Assembly (NCBI RefSeq): GCF_001431415.1
Contig: NZ_LDJI01000021.1
Coordinates: 1-64,000 of the forward strand
DNA length: 64,000 bases
Direction: 5' to 3'
Source of the DNA: Stenotrophomonas humi
Lineage (GTDB): Bacteria; Pseudomonadota; Gammaproteobacteria; Xanthomonadales; Xanthomonadaceae
The notes under the pieces: model-generated
Database searches by the model: none
The model's input: the letters and a program-made list of their open reading frames with translations, nothing else
Told to the model about the DNA's origin: nothing
Program-made: the position numbers and the translations under genes
Shown here: in pieces, positions 54,664-63,934 of the stretch
How positions within the stretch are numbered: position 1 is the stretch's first letter
How the letters are laid out: each line of letters begins with the position of its first letter

Positions 54664-55836
54664 TCAGAACGCGTTGATGCCGGTCAGCTCGCGGCCGATC
54701 ACCAGCTGGTGCACGGTCTCGGTGCCTTCATAGGTGATGACCGATTCCAGGTTCAGCGCATGGCGGATCGCGCCGTGCTCGGTGGTGATACCGGCGCCGC
54801 CCAGCAGGTCACGGCATTCACGGGCAATGTCGATGGCCAGCCGGCAGTTGTTCCACTTAGCCAGCGACACCTGCTGCGGCTGCATCACGCCGGCATCCTT
54901 CAGGCGGCCCAGCTGCAGCACCAGCAGCTGGCCGGCGGTGATGCGCCGGGCCATGTCGGCCATCTTGATCTGCGCGCTCTGCGTGGCCGCAACCGGGCGA
55001 CCGAACAGGATGCGTTCCTTGGTGTAAGCCAGCACTTCGTCCAGGCAGGCGATGGCCGCGCCGATCGGGCCCCAGGTGATGCCGTAGCGGGCCTGGGTCA
55101 GGCAGCCCAACGGACCTTTCAGGCCCTTCACGTTGGGCAGGCGGTTGGCATCGGGCACGCGCACGTTGTCGAAGAACAGCGCCCCGGTGACCGAGGCACG
55201 CAGGCTCATCTTGTGCTTGATTTCCTGGGTGGTGAAACCCGGGGTGCCCTTCTCGATGACGAAGCCCTGTACGCCTTCATCGGTGTTGGCCCAGACGATG
55301 GCGATATCGGCCACCGAACCATTGGTGATCCACATCTTGGAACCGTTGATGACCCAGTCGCCGCCGTCTTTCACCGCACGGGTTTTCATCGCGGCCGGAT
55401 CGGAACCACCGTGTGCTTCGGTCAGGCCGAAGCAGCCGATGACCTTGCCGCGCGCCATGTCCGGCAGCCAGCGCATGCGCTGCTCTTCCGAACCGTAGGC
55501 ATAGATGGGGTACATGCACAGCGAACTCTGCACCGAGACGAAGCTGCGGATACCCGAATCGCCGCGCTCCAGTTCCTGGCAGATCAAGCCATAGCTGACG
55601 CCGTTCAAGCCGGCGCCACCGTACTGCTCCGGCAGCGAGCAGCCCAGCAGACCCATGTCGGCGATCTCGGGGATCAGCTCGGTCGGGAAGCGGCCCTGGT
55701 CAAAGCAGTCGCCGATGATCGGCAGCACGCGTTCATCGGTGAAACGGGCAACGGAATCCTGCACCGCACGTTCTTCCTCGCTCAGCAGCGAACGCACGTC
55801 GAACAAATCGTAGGGGTTCAGTGTCTTCAGGCTCAT
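54664..55836 (-). CDS. gcdH: Acyl-CoA dehydrogenase, glutaryl-CoA dehydrogenase type
   Basis: A 390-residue FAD enzyme. GLTEAHGGSDPAAMKTRA and WITNGSVADIAIVWA are the flavin-binding segments, and the C-terminal YEGTETVHQLVIGRELTG carries the catalytic glutamate (E370). The overall sequence follows glutaryl-CoA dehydrogenase, which dehydrogenates and decarboxylates glutaryl-CoA to crotonyl-CoA. Within this operon another acyl-CoA substrate is possible, so the symbol is offered with some reserve. Confidence 0.85.
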   Translation of the reverse strand: MSLKTLNPYDLFDVRSLLSEEERAVQDSVARFTDERVLPIIGDCFDQGRFPTELIPEIADMGLLGCSLPEQYGGAGLNGVSYGLICQELERGDSGIRSFVSVQSSLCMYPIYAYGSEEQRMRWLPDMARGKVIGCFGLTEAHGGSDPAAMKTRAVKDGGDWVINGSKMWITNGSVADIAIVWANTDEGVQGFVIEKGTPGFTTQEIKHKMSLRASVTGALFFDNVRVPDANRLPNVKGLKGPLGCLTQARYGITWGPIGAAIACLDEVLAYTKERILFGRPVAATQSAQIKMADMARRITAGQLLVLQLGRLKDAGVMQPQQVSLAKWNNCRLAIDIARECRDLLGGAGITTEHGAIRHALNLESVITYEGTETVHQLVIGRELTGINAF

Positions 55837-55892
55837 TACTGTCTCTGGAAGGCGCGTCCGCGCCCGGGAAGGTAGGGGATAAGGTAGTTCAA

Positions 55893-57293
55893 TCAGGCCG
55901 AAAGAATTGCTGCAGCCGCACGCTCGCCCGAGCTGACGGCCGCTTCCATGCCCGGCACATGCAGTTCGGTCTGCTCACCGGCGAAGTGGATGCGCCCGAA
56001 CGGGGTGTTGTTCCAGCGCAGGGTCTGCGCGAAACGGCCCGGGGCGATTTCCGAGAACGCGCCATCGGCCAGCGGGTCATTGCCCCAGCTGCGGGTCTCC
56101 AGCGGCTGCAGGGCGCCCTTGGATGCCGGGCGCAGGCGCTCCATGGCATCGATGACCCACGCAAAGCGGGCCTCGCGGTCGAGCTGGTCGGCCTGCTGCG
56201 CCCTGGCGCCGTTGAGCCAGACAATCAGGCGGTTGATCTCACCATCCCCGCCCGGCACTGCGAACACGCGCTGCAACGCGCCATCCCCCCACAACGACAG
56301 CGGCTGGCCGTCCTCTTCCCAGAACTTGCGGGTGGGATGCAGGTGAACCGTGGTGACCGCGTTGGAGCGACGCGCCGACCAGACAGCGCGCTGTTCGGCC
56401 GGCGGCGCCGGGTCGATGGCGATGCGACTGAGCGGGCCGCTGGGCAGGGCCAGCACCAGGTGCGCGGCGCGGAAGCGGCGACCATCGGCGCAGCGGACCT
56501 GCACACCACGGCCGCTGGATTCGACCCGCACCACCTGCGCGCCCAGCACCGGTGGCTGCGCCAGCGAGGCGGCCATGGCCTCGGGCAGCGCCTGACTGCC
56601 GCCCTGCACCCAACCGGTGCCGCGTGAACCGAACCGCCGCAGCGCATCGCGGCGCAATGCATCCAGCGCGCTGATGGTCTGCAGCGAGGAAAAACTGTTG
56701 CCGATATCCATCCACTGCAACGCCTGCGCTGACCAGCCCTTGCCGGCGATCAGTTCGGACAGTGGGATATCGAGAGTGAGATTGGCCGGGTCGCGCCAGC
56801 TGTCCACCGCCGGCAGGCCCAGTTCACCGATCGCGGTGGACAGCAGCATCGGCGGCAGCAGGCCATGTTCGCGGCCCTGCAGCGTATTGAGCGGGCTTTG
56901 CCCCCATTGCGGCGCCGGCACCAGCGCATCGCCCAGCACCAGCCCCAGGCCGGCAGCGGTGGGCAGGGCAGCCGACGGCGGCACGATGCCGACACCCACG
57001 CGCTGGGCGTGGGCATGCACGCGCGCGTAGCCGGTGCCTACTTCCACGCCGCCGATTTCAAACCGCAGGCCGTTGCGTTCCACGGTCTGCAGGCGACCAC
57101 CGACACGCGGGTTGGCTTCCAGCACCGTGACCCGCGCACCACCGACTTCCAGCGCATGGGCCGCTGCCAGGCCGGCCAGGCCGGCGCCGACCACGATCAC
57201 ATCGCCGGCCAGTGGTGCTGCACGCAGCATGCCCGGGACCAGCGACAGTGCGGCCATGCCTGAAAGTCCTTGGATGAAATGGCGTCGTTGCAT
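55893..57293 (-). CDS. Exported flavin-containing amine oxidase
   Basis: A 466-residue flavoprotein with a twin-arginine-like signal (MQRRHFIQGLSGMAALSLVP), so it is probably exported folded. Behind it lies the dinucleotide motif VVGAGLAGLAAAHALEVGGA, with VLEANPRVGGR following, and a C-terminal FAD contact HFAGEQTELHVPGMEAAVSS. The layout matches monoamine oxidases, which oxidise amines to aldehydes or imines. Periplasmic placement fits uptake by the neighbouring TonB-dependent receptor. Confidence 0.85.
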   Translation of the reverse strand: MQRRHFIQGLSGMAALSLVPGMLRAAPLAGDVIVVGAGLAGLAAAHALEVGGARVTVLEANPRVGGRLQTVERNGLRFEIGGVEVGTGYARVHAHAQRVGVGIVPPSAALPTAAGLGLVLGDALVPAPQWGQSPLNTLQGREHGLLPPMLLSTAIGELGLPAVDSWRDPANLTLDIPLSELIAGKGWSAQALQWMDIGNSFSSLQTISALDALRRDALRRFGSRGTGWVQGGSQALPEAMAASLAQPPVLGAQVVRVESSGRGVQVRCADGRRFRAAHLVLALPSGPLSRIAIDPAPPAEQRAVWSARRSNAVTTVHLHPTRKFWEEDGQPLSLWGDGALQRVFAVPGGDGEINRLIVWLNGARAQQADQLDREARFAWVIDAMERLRPASKGALQPLETRSWGNDPLADGAFSEIAPGRFAQTLRWNNTPFGRIHFAGEQTELHVPGMEAAVSSGERAAAAILSA

Positions 57294-57476
57294 CGTTGTT
57301 TCCGTTCACTGACCAGATGAAGCCGTTGCTGTTGCCGTGCAGCGGGGGAACGGCGATCTGGCAGCACGCAGGCGGGGATGAAACCCCGCATGCCCTGCCA
57401 GACCGCCGACGTAGCGCCGGGATTTCGCTGCGCGTCATCCCGGCCCACGGTCCTGCTTTCTTCCTGTTGCGCCCGC

Positions 57477-59912
57477 TTAGAACTTGTAGCTGACTTCAAC
57501 CCCGTACATGCGCGGCAACGACGGGGTGATGCCGAAGTCACGCAGGTTGCTCACCGCCAGACCGGTCAACGGCGGCACTGCCGGGATGGCGATGTAGGCA
57601 TCCGGATTGATGGTGCGCTGCGCGTCTTCCGGCGTGCGGTCGTTGAATGCGTTGGTCACATAGGCCGACACCTGCAGCTGCTCGGTCGGACGCAGGCTGA
57701 AGCGGAAGTTGGTGCGCGTGGATGGCGCCAGGCTGGCCAGGTTGTCCACCTGCACGTAGCGACGGCTTTCGTAGGTGGTATCCATGTTGGCGGTGTACTG
57801 CCAGCCGTTGGCGAACGCACCGTCATACATCAGGCCCAGCGTGGCCTTGTTCTTGGGCACGCGTGGCAACGTGTAACCGGCTGCATTGGCAGCAGGGTCG
57901 GCCAGCGTCGGCGCGTTGCTGTCGGAGAACAGATCGGCCTGGTCCTGGCTGAGGAACTTCAGGATCTCGGCATCGGTGTACGAGTACGCCAACGATGCCA
58001 GCCAGCCCTTGGCGAACGCCCATTGGCTTTCCAGCTCGAAACCACGAATACGCGACTCACCGACGTTGGTGGTGTAGCTGGTGGCGAACAGCGAGCCGTT
58101 CTTGCGGATTACCGGGCCGGTTTCGGTCAGCTGCTGGTTGGTCCAGTCGATCTGGTACAGGTTGGCATTCACGCGCAGGGTGCCGTCCAGCCAGTCGCTC
58201 TTGATGCCCAGCTCGTAGTTGATGGCCTCTTCTTCCTTGAAGGTCTCCAGGCCACGCGCGATCAACGCGTCGCGCTCGGTTTCGAGGAAGTCGGCGCGAT
58301 AGACATCGGTGTTGAAGCCACCCGGCTTGGTGCCCTTGGACACAAGTCCGTACAGGTTGATGTTCTCCGCGGCCTGGTAGCTCAGCGTCCAGCGCGGGGT
58401 GAAGCTGCTGAAGGTCTCGCTCAGCGCATAGGCCTGGGTGTAGATGCTGGAACCCAGTGCGCGCGTGTCGATGCCGCCCTTGCTGATTTCGTCGCGAGCG
58501 TAGCGGCCTTCCAGCGAGGTGGTCCACTTGTCGTTGATGTGCCAGTTGATCAGGCCGTAGATCGCCTTGTTGACGGTCTCATCATCCGGGTTGGTCGCGA
58601 TGGTGGTCACCGACTTGTTGCCCGGCAGGACGAAGCCGGTCAGGTCACCGCCCCAGCCCGGCTGCGCCTGCTGGTGGTAGTAGTACGCGCCCAACATGCC
58701 CGATACCGCCAGGTTCTGGTCGGTGCTCAGGCGGATGTCCTGCGACCAGTTCTTCAGGCCGGTGTTGGCAAAGCTCTCAAACGCACCGCCGTAGCCGCGA
58801 ATGGCGCTGTAGTCCTGATCGCTGGCCGAATAGGTTTCGTTCTTGTTGTAGGCCGACGTCGAGGTCAGGTTCCAGCCATTGTCGAACAGATAGTCCACGA
58901 CCAGGCTGGTGCGCAGCAGGTCGGTCTTGCGACCGGAGAAGTAACCGGCAGCCTCGAATTCCTTGGTATTGATGGCGTAGTCGGACGGCGCCTTCAGATC
59001 ACCGCAGTAGTAGCCACGACGGCGTGATTCGAGAATCGGATACAGGCCGAAGTACAGGCCACCGGTGTACTCCGGCAGGTAGCAGTTGAGGTTGTCGCTG
59101 CCCAGGCGCGCGGCTGCGAAATGCTGGTCGCGGCTCTTCTGCTTCATCACACGCGCGGTGATGTCCAGGTTGTCGGTCGGCGACCAGGCAATGGCAGCCA
59201 TGCCGCTGACGGTCTCGGTACCGTTGAGGTCCTTCCTGCCCGATGCCTGGTTGTAGAACACGCCATCGTTGCCGCGCTTGTTCAAGCTGATGTCGTAGCC
59301 GAACGAGCCGTCATCATTGCTGCCGGAGTAGAACAAGCCCATCTTTTCCTGGCCGTAGTTGCCCACGCCCAAAGTCACCTTGCCGCCCGGCGCGCTGCCC
59401 GGACGCTTGGTGATGAAGTTGACCGCGCCGGAGAACGTGCGGCGGCCGAACGCCGCAGACTGCGGGCCACGGATCACTTCCACGCGCTGGATGTTCTCCA
59501 GCCCGTAGCTGGAGATATCACCTTCCACATAGACGCCGTCGATGAAGAACGAGGCGTTGGACTCGCCCTGGATGTTGGACATGCCACGGATCACCGGGCG
59601 GTCGAAGCCACGGCCGTAGCCGGACTTGAACGAGAAGCTCGGCGACAGGTTGGCGATGTCACGCACATCGTTCAGCCCTTTCTTTTCGATGGTCTGCTCG
59701 GACATGGCGGTGATCGGCAGCGGCATCTGCTGCAACGGCTCGGATACGCCTCGCGCGGTCACGGTGATCTTGTCGAGGCTGGACACGGCGTCATTGCTGG
59801 CTGCCTGCGTTGCACTCGATGCTTCGGCGGATTGTGCGGCGGCGTTGTTCGCACACAACAGCAGCGCGAAGGCAATCGAGGCGCACAACAGGTCTGGCTT
59901 GATGGTCTTCAT
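57477..59912 (-). CDS. TonB-dependent outer-membrane receptor
   Basis: An 811-residue protein with a signal peptide (LLCASIAFALLLCANNAAAQ), a TonB-box-like SLDKITVTARG at about 45-55, an N-terminal plug (PVIRGMSNIQGESNASFFID, then RGPQSAAFGRRTFSGAVNFI) and a 22-strand-type barrel ending in the aromatic VEVSYKF. It imports a ligand across the outer membrane with TonB energy. No ligand can be named from sequence. It stands 90 bp after the DUF1838 gene. Confidence 0.93.
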   Translation of the reverse strand: MKTIKPDLLCASIAFALLLCANNAAAQSAEASSATQAASNDAVSSLDKITVTARGVSEPLQQMPLPITAMSEQTIEKKGLNDVRDIANLSPSFSFKSGYGRGFDRPVIRGMSNIQGESNASFFIDGVYVEGDISSYGLENIQRVEVIRGPQSAAFGRRTFSGAVNFITKRPGSAPGGKVTLGVGNYGQEKMGLFYSGSNDDGSFGYDISLNKRGNDGVFYNQASGRKDLNGTETVSGMAAIAWSPTDNLDITARVMKQKSRDQHFAAARLGSDNLNCYLPEYTGGLYFGLYPILESRRRGYYCGDLKAPSDYAINTKEFEAAGYFSGRKTDLLRTSLVVDYLFDNGWNLTSTSAYNKNETYSASDQDYSAIRGYGGAFESFANTGLKNWSQDIRLSTDQNLAVSGMLGAYYYHQQAQPGWGGDLTGFVLPGNKSVTTIATNPDDETVNKAIYGLINWHINDKWTTSLEGRYARDEISKGGIDTRALGSSIYTQAYALSETFSSFTPRWTLSYQAAENINLYGLVSKGTKPGGFNTDVYRADFLETERDALIARGLETFKEEEAINYELGIKSDWLDGTLRVNANLYQIDWTNQQLTETGPVIRKNGSLFATSYTTNVGESRIRGFELESQWAFAKGWLASLAYSYTDAEILKFLSQDQADLFSDSNAPTLADPAANAAGYTLPRVPKNKATLGLMYDGAFANGWQYTANMDTTYESRRYVQVDNLASLAPSTRTNFRFSLRPTEQLQVSAYVTNAFNDRTPEDAQRTINPDAYIAIPAVPPLTGLAVSNLRDFGITPSLPRMYGVEVSYKF

Positions 59913-60002
59913 GGGTTTACCGACTGGAGGTTGATCGGAACTGCATTGGGAGGTTGGATGCGCCGTCGCTTGGGGGAGGGATCCATCCTGTGTTTCCGTA
60001 CT

Positions 60003-60866
60003 TCAGTCCTGCTTCTGCTTCGCCGCAGCGCCCTGCTTGAGCTGCTTGTAATAGCTCCAGCTGGTGACATTGGGTTGCACCCACGTTTCCGGCGCGCGGG
60101 CGTATTCCGGGTAACGGCTGCGCACCAGTTCCTGGACATCGGCCGGCAGCTCGTTGACCGATGCACGCTTGTTGCCCTGCGCGATGTACAGCAGGTTGCC
60201 CGGGCGCATGCCCAGCTTCATCCACGGCAGCCAAGGGCCGATGCGGGTCCATCCATAAGTGACCGGCACGCTCTTCAGTGCAGGGTTTTCCAGATCCGCG
60301 CGCGGCGCGAAGAACATGAAGTGCTCCGAGCCCATGTAGGTGGGGCCACTGGATTCAGCCGGGAATTCATCCGGCTGCAGCGGGTTGGGATAGGCCAGTG
60401 GAATGTTGAGCGTCAACATCACCTGGTCACCGGCTTCCACCCACGGCATGTGGAACGGACGCCCCGGGGGATTGAGCACGGTGTTGACCGGGTCATTGGC
60501 CACCTGCACCACGTCGTTGCGCTCACCCGACAACGGGTTGTCCCAGCTGTCGATGATCTTGCCGGTCTTCAGATCGCGGTAGAACGTGAGTTCGCGCGTG
60601 ACCAGGCGCCACACACCGTCGGCCTGCTTTTCGGCGCGGCAGATGTTGTAGCCCTCAAAGCCCATCAGTGGCGCCGCCTTCTTACCGGGCTCCTGCGCGA
60701 ACAGCGTGCCGGCCCACCACAGCAGTTCTTCCTGCGCAGGGTCCAGCGAACAGCGCAGCTTGACCATCGCTTCAACGCTGCCTTGTTCGGACTGCAGATC
60801 CAGCGCTTTTGCCTGTGGCGAAAGTGCAATTGCGGCAACCAGCAAAACCGATGACATTCGAATCAC
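60003..60866 (-). CDS. DUF1838 family exported protein
   Basis: A 287-residue protein with a signal peptide (SSVLLVAAIALSPQAKA) and the DUF1838 pattern: KLRCSLDPAQEELLWWAGTL, TRELTFYRDLKTGKIIDSWD, then FMFFAPRADLEN. The start is the GTG at 60866, with GGGGG seven bases upstream; a longer frame (to 61337) covers the divergent promoter region and is rejected. It is the first gene of the minus-strand arm. The family occurs beside TonB receptors in proteobacteria, but its role is not established. Confidence 0.82.
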   Translation of the reverse strand: MIRMSSVLLVAAIALSPQAKALDLQSEQGSVEAMVKLRCSLDPAQEELLWWAGTLFAQEPGKKAAPLMGFEGYNICRAEKQADGVWRLVTRELTFYRDLKTGKIIDSWDNPLSGERNDVVQVANDPVNTVLNPPGRPFHMPWVEAGDQVMLTLNIPLAYPNPLQPDEFPAESSGPTYMGSEHFMFFAPRADLENPALKSVPVTYGWTRIGPWLPWMKLGMRPGNLLYIAQGNKRASVNELPADVQELVRSRYPEYARAPETWVQPNVTSWSYYKQLKQGAAAKQKQD

Positions 60867-60953
60867 GTGCAATCCCCCGTTTGAGTGGAGCCTGGACAAC
60901 CGCCGTGCCCCTTGCCCCGGACCATGGCCGGCAGGGCTGCCGACGCGGCTAAG

Positions 60954-60973
60954 ATGACATATAGCTATATCAT
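60954..60973. promoter_or_regulatory. Operator-like near-palindrome, copy 1
   Basis: ATGACATATAGCTATATCAT, AT-rich within GC-rich DNA and nearly self-complementary around AGCT. It is 88 bp upstream of the DUF1838 start. Confidence 0.55.
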
Positions 60974-60975
60974 TA

Positions 60976-60989
60976 GGACATGATTGTCC
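60976..60989. promoter_or_regulatory. Perfect inverted repeat GGACA-N4-TGTCC
   Basis: GGACATGATTGTCC lies directly beside copy 1 of the near-palindrome; a possible second half of a composite operator. Confidence 0.45.
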
Positions 60990-61262
60990 AATCATTCGTA
61001 ATACCTTCGTCACGGAGGCCGTGGTCCTGCTGGCTGGACTGAAAGCCTGTCCCGGTGCGGCGTCGGCAGAACTGCGCAAGATGTTGCTTAGCAACACAAA
61101 TTCGCCCCTAACCGGTGCGAAATGGCACTGGAATTTTGTCCGGACATTTGAGAAGTTCGGGAGCAGGCGACATGTCGCGAAATAGCCGGGGGATGAATGC
61201 GCACCGCCATTACAGAAAGCAGAAAAGGTCTGGTCCGGGCGCTTGACCGTGTCCGGATCAAC

Positions 61263-61280
61263 ATGACATATAGATATAAC
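61263..61280. promoter_or_regulatory. Operator-like near-palindrome, copy 2
   Basis: ATGACATATAGATATAAC shares its first 11 bases and most others with copy 1 and is 36 bp upstream of the methyltransferase start, so each arm of the cluster has one copy. Confidence 0.55.
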
Positions 61281-61315
61281 TTTAGAACCTACTTCCCCTG
61301 TCCCCAGGAGTCGCC

Positions 61316-62503
61316 ATGAGCCAGCAAGCCCTGCCACCGAGTTGGCAGCACGTCGGTCGCCACGCGGTCTTTCCCGAAAGCACGCACGACGACACCGCGC
61401 GCTTCGACTTCCTGGCCAACCTCAACGGCTACCTGGCCACCCAGCTCAGCCCCAAAGTGAAGGTCGCTTACGAGCGCAGGGTGAAGCCCGCGTTCGAGAA
61501 GGAAAAAGGCCGCGCACCGGAAACCCGCCACGAAGTGCGCAAGGCGATGGCCGGTGACGCCGTCTACCAGACCTGGAGCGCCCTGCGCCGCAGCAGCATG
61601 GAAATGCGCCAGCAGGCAGGTCGCGGCCTGGTGCTCAGGCAGGTGGATGCGCTGATCGAAAAAACCCGCGCACTCAATGCAACCGATGACGGCCTGCAGC
61701 TGGATGCATCCTTGAAAGTGCCGCGTTATTCCAGCGCGGTGGACATCCATTGCATGCCCGGCGGCTACCACACCGAGCTGCTGGCCGATGATGTATCCGC
61801 CGCCGCCAACTACGACTGCGGCATCTTCGCCACCACCGGCGGCATGCTCGGTCGTTACAACGACGGCGGCGGCCAGGCACTGGCGCAATGGCTGAAGGAA
61901 CAACATCCGCAGTTCATGCCGCGCCGCATCCTTGATGTCGGCTGCACCGTCGGCCACAACATCGTGCCGGTCGCGCAGGCCTTTCCCGATGCCGAAGTGA
62001 TCGCCATCGACGTGGCCGCACCGATGCTGCGCTACGCACATGCACGCGCCCGCGCACTGGGCGTGAACAACATCGTGTTCCAGCAGGCCAACGGCGAGGC
62101 GCTGGACTACCCCGACGGCCACTTCGACCTGATCACCACCGCGATGTTCTGGCACGAGAGCTCGTCGAAGGCGATGCCGCGCAAGCTGCACGAGATCAAC
62201 CGGCTGCTCGCACCGGGCGGACTCACCGCGCATCTGGAGCAGCCGCAGTACCACGGCATGGACCCGTACGAACAGTTCATCCGTGACTGGGATGCGTACA
62301 ACAACAACGAGCCATTCTGGAGCGTGATGCACGAGTACGACCTGCGCCAGATGATGGCTGCGGCCGGCTTCGACGCCGAACGCTATTTCGAAACCAAGGT
62401 ACGCGGCGTGGTCGACCGGGACATCTTCCCGGTGGCCAGCGAGAGCGGAGAAGACCACGGCCGCGCCGCGCTGTGGACCATGTTCGGAGCGTGGAAAGCA
62501 TGA
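61316..62503 (+). CDS. SAM-dependent methyltransferase with long N-terminal domain
   Basis: A 395-residue protein. The class I methyltransferase core starts late: motif I is RRILDVGCTVGHN (203-215), followed by AIDVAAPMLRYA and a FDLITTAMFWHESSS segment. The first 200 residues form a separate helical domain without recognised motifs (VKPAFEKEKGRAPETRHEVR). AGGAG precedes the ATG. It is the first gene of the plus arm and overlaps the next by 4 bp. The methyl acceptor is unknown. Confidence 0.82.
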   Translation: MSQQALPPSWQHVGRHAVFPESTHDDTARFDFLANLNGYLATQLSPKVKVAYERRVKPAFEKEKGRAPETRHEVRKAMAGDAVYQTWSALRRSSMEMRQQAGRGLVLRQVDALIEKTRALNATDDGLQLDASLKVPRYSSAVDIHCMPGGYHTELLADDVSAAANYDCGIFATTGGMLGRYNDGGGQALAQWLKEQHPQFMPRRILDVGCTVGHNIVPVAQAFPDAEVIAIDVAAPMLRYAHARARALGVNNIVFQQANGEALDYPDGHFDLITTAMFWHESSSKAMPRKLHEINRLLAPGGLTAHLEQPQYHGMDPYEQFIRDWDAYNNNEPFWSVMHEYDLRQMMAAAGFDAERYFETKVRGVVDRDIFPVASESGEDHGRAALWTMFGAWKA

Positions 62504-62862
62504 GCAGCATCGACCCCATCGCCCTGGCCGGCAGCCGCGCCCGGGGCAAGCGCCCGTACTTCTTCAAGGACCCGGACGTGGAGCGCGTGCTGTCCATCGC
62601 CATGGCCATCGCGATGGAGAACGCAGTCACCCACCAGCGCCTGGACGCGCTGGAGCGCCTGATCGAGCAAAAGGGCCTGCTCAGCCGCGAAGAGCTGGAC
62701 CAGTTCCGTCCGGATCGGGAAGCAGAAGCACAGCGAACGCTGTGGATGAAGGAATACATCGCACGGGTGCTGCGCATCGTGCAGCAGGAAACCGAAGCGT
62801 TGGAAAGCGGTGCTATGGACGTGCCGATGGAAGAAGTCATGGATGAACTTCGCGACCAGTAA
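62500..62862 (+). CDS. Helical protein of unknown function (120 aa)
   Basis: A soluble, acidic and helical protein (DVERVLSIAMAIAMENAVTH, LDALERLIEQKGLLSREELD). It starts within the methyltransferase stop (ATGA), so the two are translationally coupled. The heptad-like segment after residue 40 may form a coiled coil and a binding partner of the methyltransferase. No family recognised. Confidence 0.65.
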   Translation: MSSIDPIALAGSRARGKRPYFFKDPDVERVLSIAMAIAMENAVTHQRLDALERLIEQKGLLSREELDQFRPDREAEAQRTLWMKEYIARVLRIVQQETEALESGAMDVPMEEVMDELRDQ

Positions 62863-62908
62863 GGCGCCACGCGCGTCGCCCATCAAAGTTCACACCAAGG
62901 AAAAGCAC

Positions 62909-63415
62909 ATGACCGATCTGCAGAAACACATGCCCTACCTCGCCAAACATGAAGGCGTCTGGGACGGGATGTACCGCTACTACGACGCCAACGGCGACAA
63001 GATCGACGAACACAAGTCGCGGCTGGTCTGCCGCATCACCGGCGATGACCAGGCCCCTTACCATCAGACCAACCACTACAGCTGGGCCGATGGCAAGACC
63101 GAAGTCCGCGACTTCAAGACCACCTATTCGTTCGGCCGCATCATCTTCGACAACGAGCTGATCTACGGCTGGTGCACCGAGATTCCAGAAGACGATCATC
63201 ACCGCACGCTGATGCTGTATTGGCAGCGCAAGGGCGAGGACGGGCTGGAACTGTACGAAATGATCCAGCTCTCCGACGACGGGCAGCTGCGCAACCGCAT
63301 CTGGCATTGGTACAAGAACGGCGTGCTGGTACAGCGCACCCTGATCGACGAAAAGTTCGTCAGCCGCGATTGGCAAAAGATCACCGGCCCAAGTTTTTCG
63401 GGTGAGGCGATCTAA
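62909..63415 (+). CDS. DUF3598/calycin-like protein (168 aa)
   Basis: A soluble protein with a lipocalin-like beginning (LAKHEGVWDGMYRYYDANGD, G-x-W motif) and alternating strands rich in Tyr, Trp and His (NHYSWADGKTEVRDFKTTYS). It resembles DUF3598-type calycin proteins and may bind a hydrophobic compound. AAGGA precedes the ATG, 47 bp after the previous stop. Third gene of the plus arm. Confidence 0.65.
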   Translation: MTDLQKHMPYLAKHEGVWDGMYRYYDANGDKIDEHKSRLVCRITGDDQAPYHQTNHYSWADGKTEVRDFKTTYSFGRIIFDNELIYGWCTEIPEDDHHRTLMLYWQRKGEDGLELYEMIQLSDDGQLRNRIWHWYKNGVLVQRTLIDEKFVSRDWQKITGPSFSGEAI

Positions 63416-63465
63416 TCAGCTGCTGGATCCGATTCGATTCGGCCGGATGACATGCAATGCAATTT

Positions 63466-63485
63466 CGGGGCGCCGCAGCGCCCCG
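63466..63485 (+). terminator. Likely terminator after the DUF3598-like gene
   Basis: CGGGGCGC, loop CGCA, GCGCCCCG, 50 bp after the stop; only a weak T-rich tail (ATTGTTTG). Confidence 0.5.
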
Positions 63486-63600
63486 CGATTGTTTGAGCAC
63501 TCGACCGCTCAAGCCCCTCTCCCTTTGCGGAGATGGGTTGGGGAGAGGGGAAGCGTCCAAGCAAAAGCCAAAAAGCCCCCCTCATCCGCCCCTCCGGGGC

Positions 63601-63864
63601 ACCTTCTCCCGCACGCGGGAGAAGGGAGCTTTCGGTCAATTGACTGAGTCTCGGATCCGGCTGAGCACCTTCTCCCGCGCGCGGGAGAAGGGAGCTTTCG
63701 GTCAATTGGCTGAGTGTCGGATCCGACTGGGTACCTTCGCCCGCGCGCGGGAGAAGGGAGCTTCCGGTCAATTGGCTGAGTGTCGGATCCGACTGGGTAC
63801 CTTCGCCCGCGCGCGGGAGAAGGGAGTTTCCGGTCAATTGGCTGAGTGTCGGCTACGGCCGGGC
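63601..63864. repeat. 66-bp tandem repeat, four copies, each with a palindrome
   Basis: Copies start at 63601, 63667, 63733 and 63799. Each has a hairpin of the form CCTTCTCCCGCGCGCGGGAG (or CCTTCGCCC in copies 3 and 4) and a spacer with GGTCAATTG and TCGGATCCG. A fifth partial copy begins at 63865. The rest of the 519-bp gap from 63416 holds the terminator and a related CCCTCTCCC-type element. Confidence 0.85.
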
Positions 63865-63934
63865 ACCTGCCCGCGCTCACCACCTGCCCCACTACACACA
63901 ACATCAACCCGCCGCTCCAACCACGAGGCAACAC

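Larger units (their letters stand above)
60867..61315. other. 449-bp divergent regulatory region
   Basis: No gene is supported here. It contains a near-palindrome (60954), a perfect inverted repeat (60976) and a second copy of the near-palindrome (61263), and must hold both promoters. Confidence 0.7.

Noticed and set aside
57378..59027. Plus-strand frame of 549 codons opposite the TonB receptor
   Set aside because: Antisense artefact; the receptor gene is unambiguous.
60867..61337. N-terminal extension of the DUF1838 gene
   Set aside because: It would cover the whole divergent regulatory region and the methyltransferase start; the signal peptide and ribosome-binding site support the GTG at 60866.
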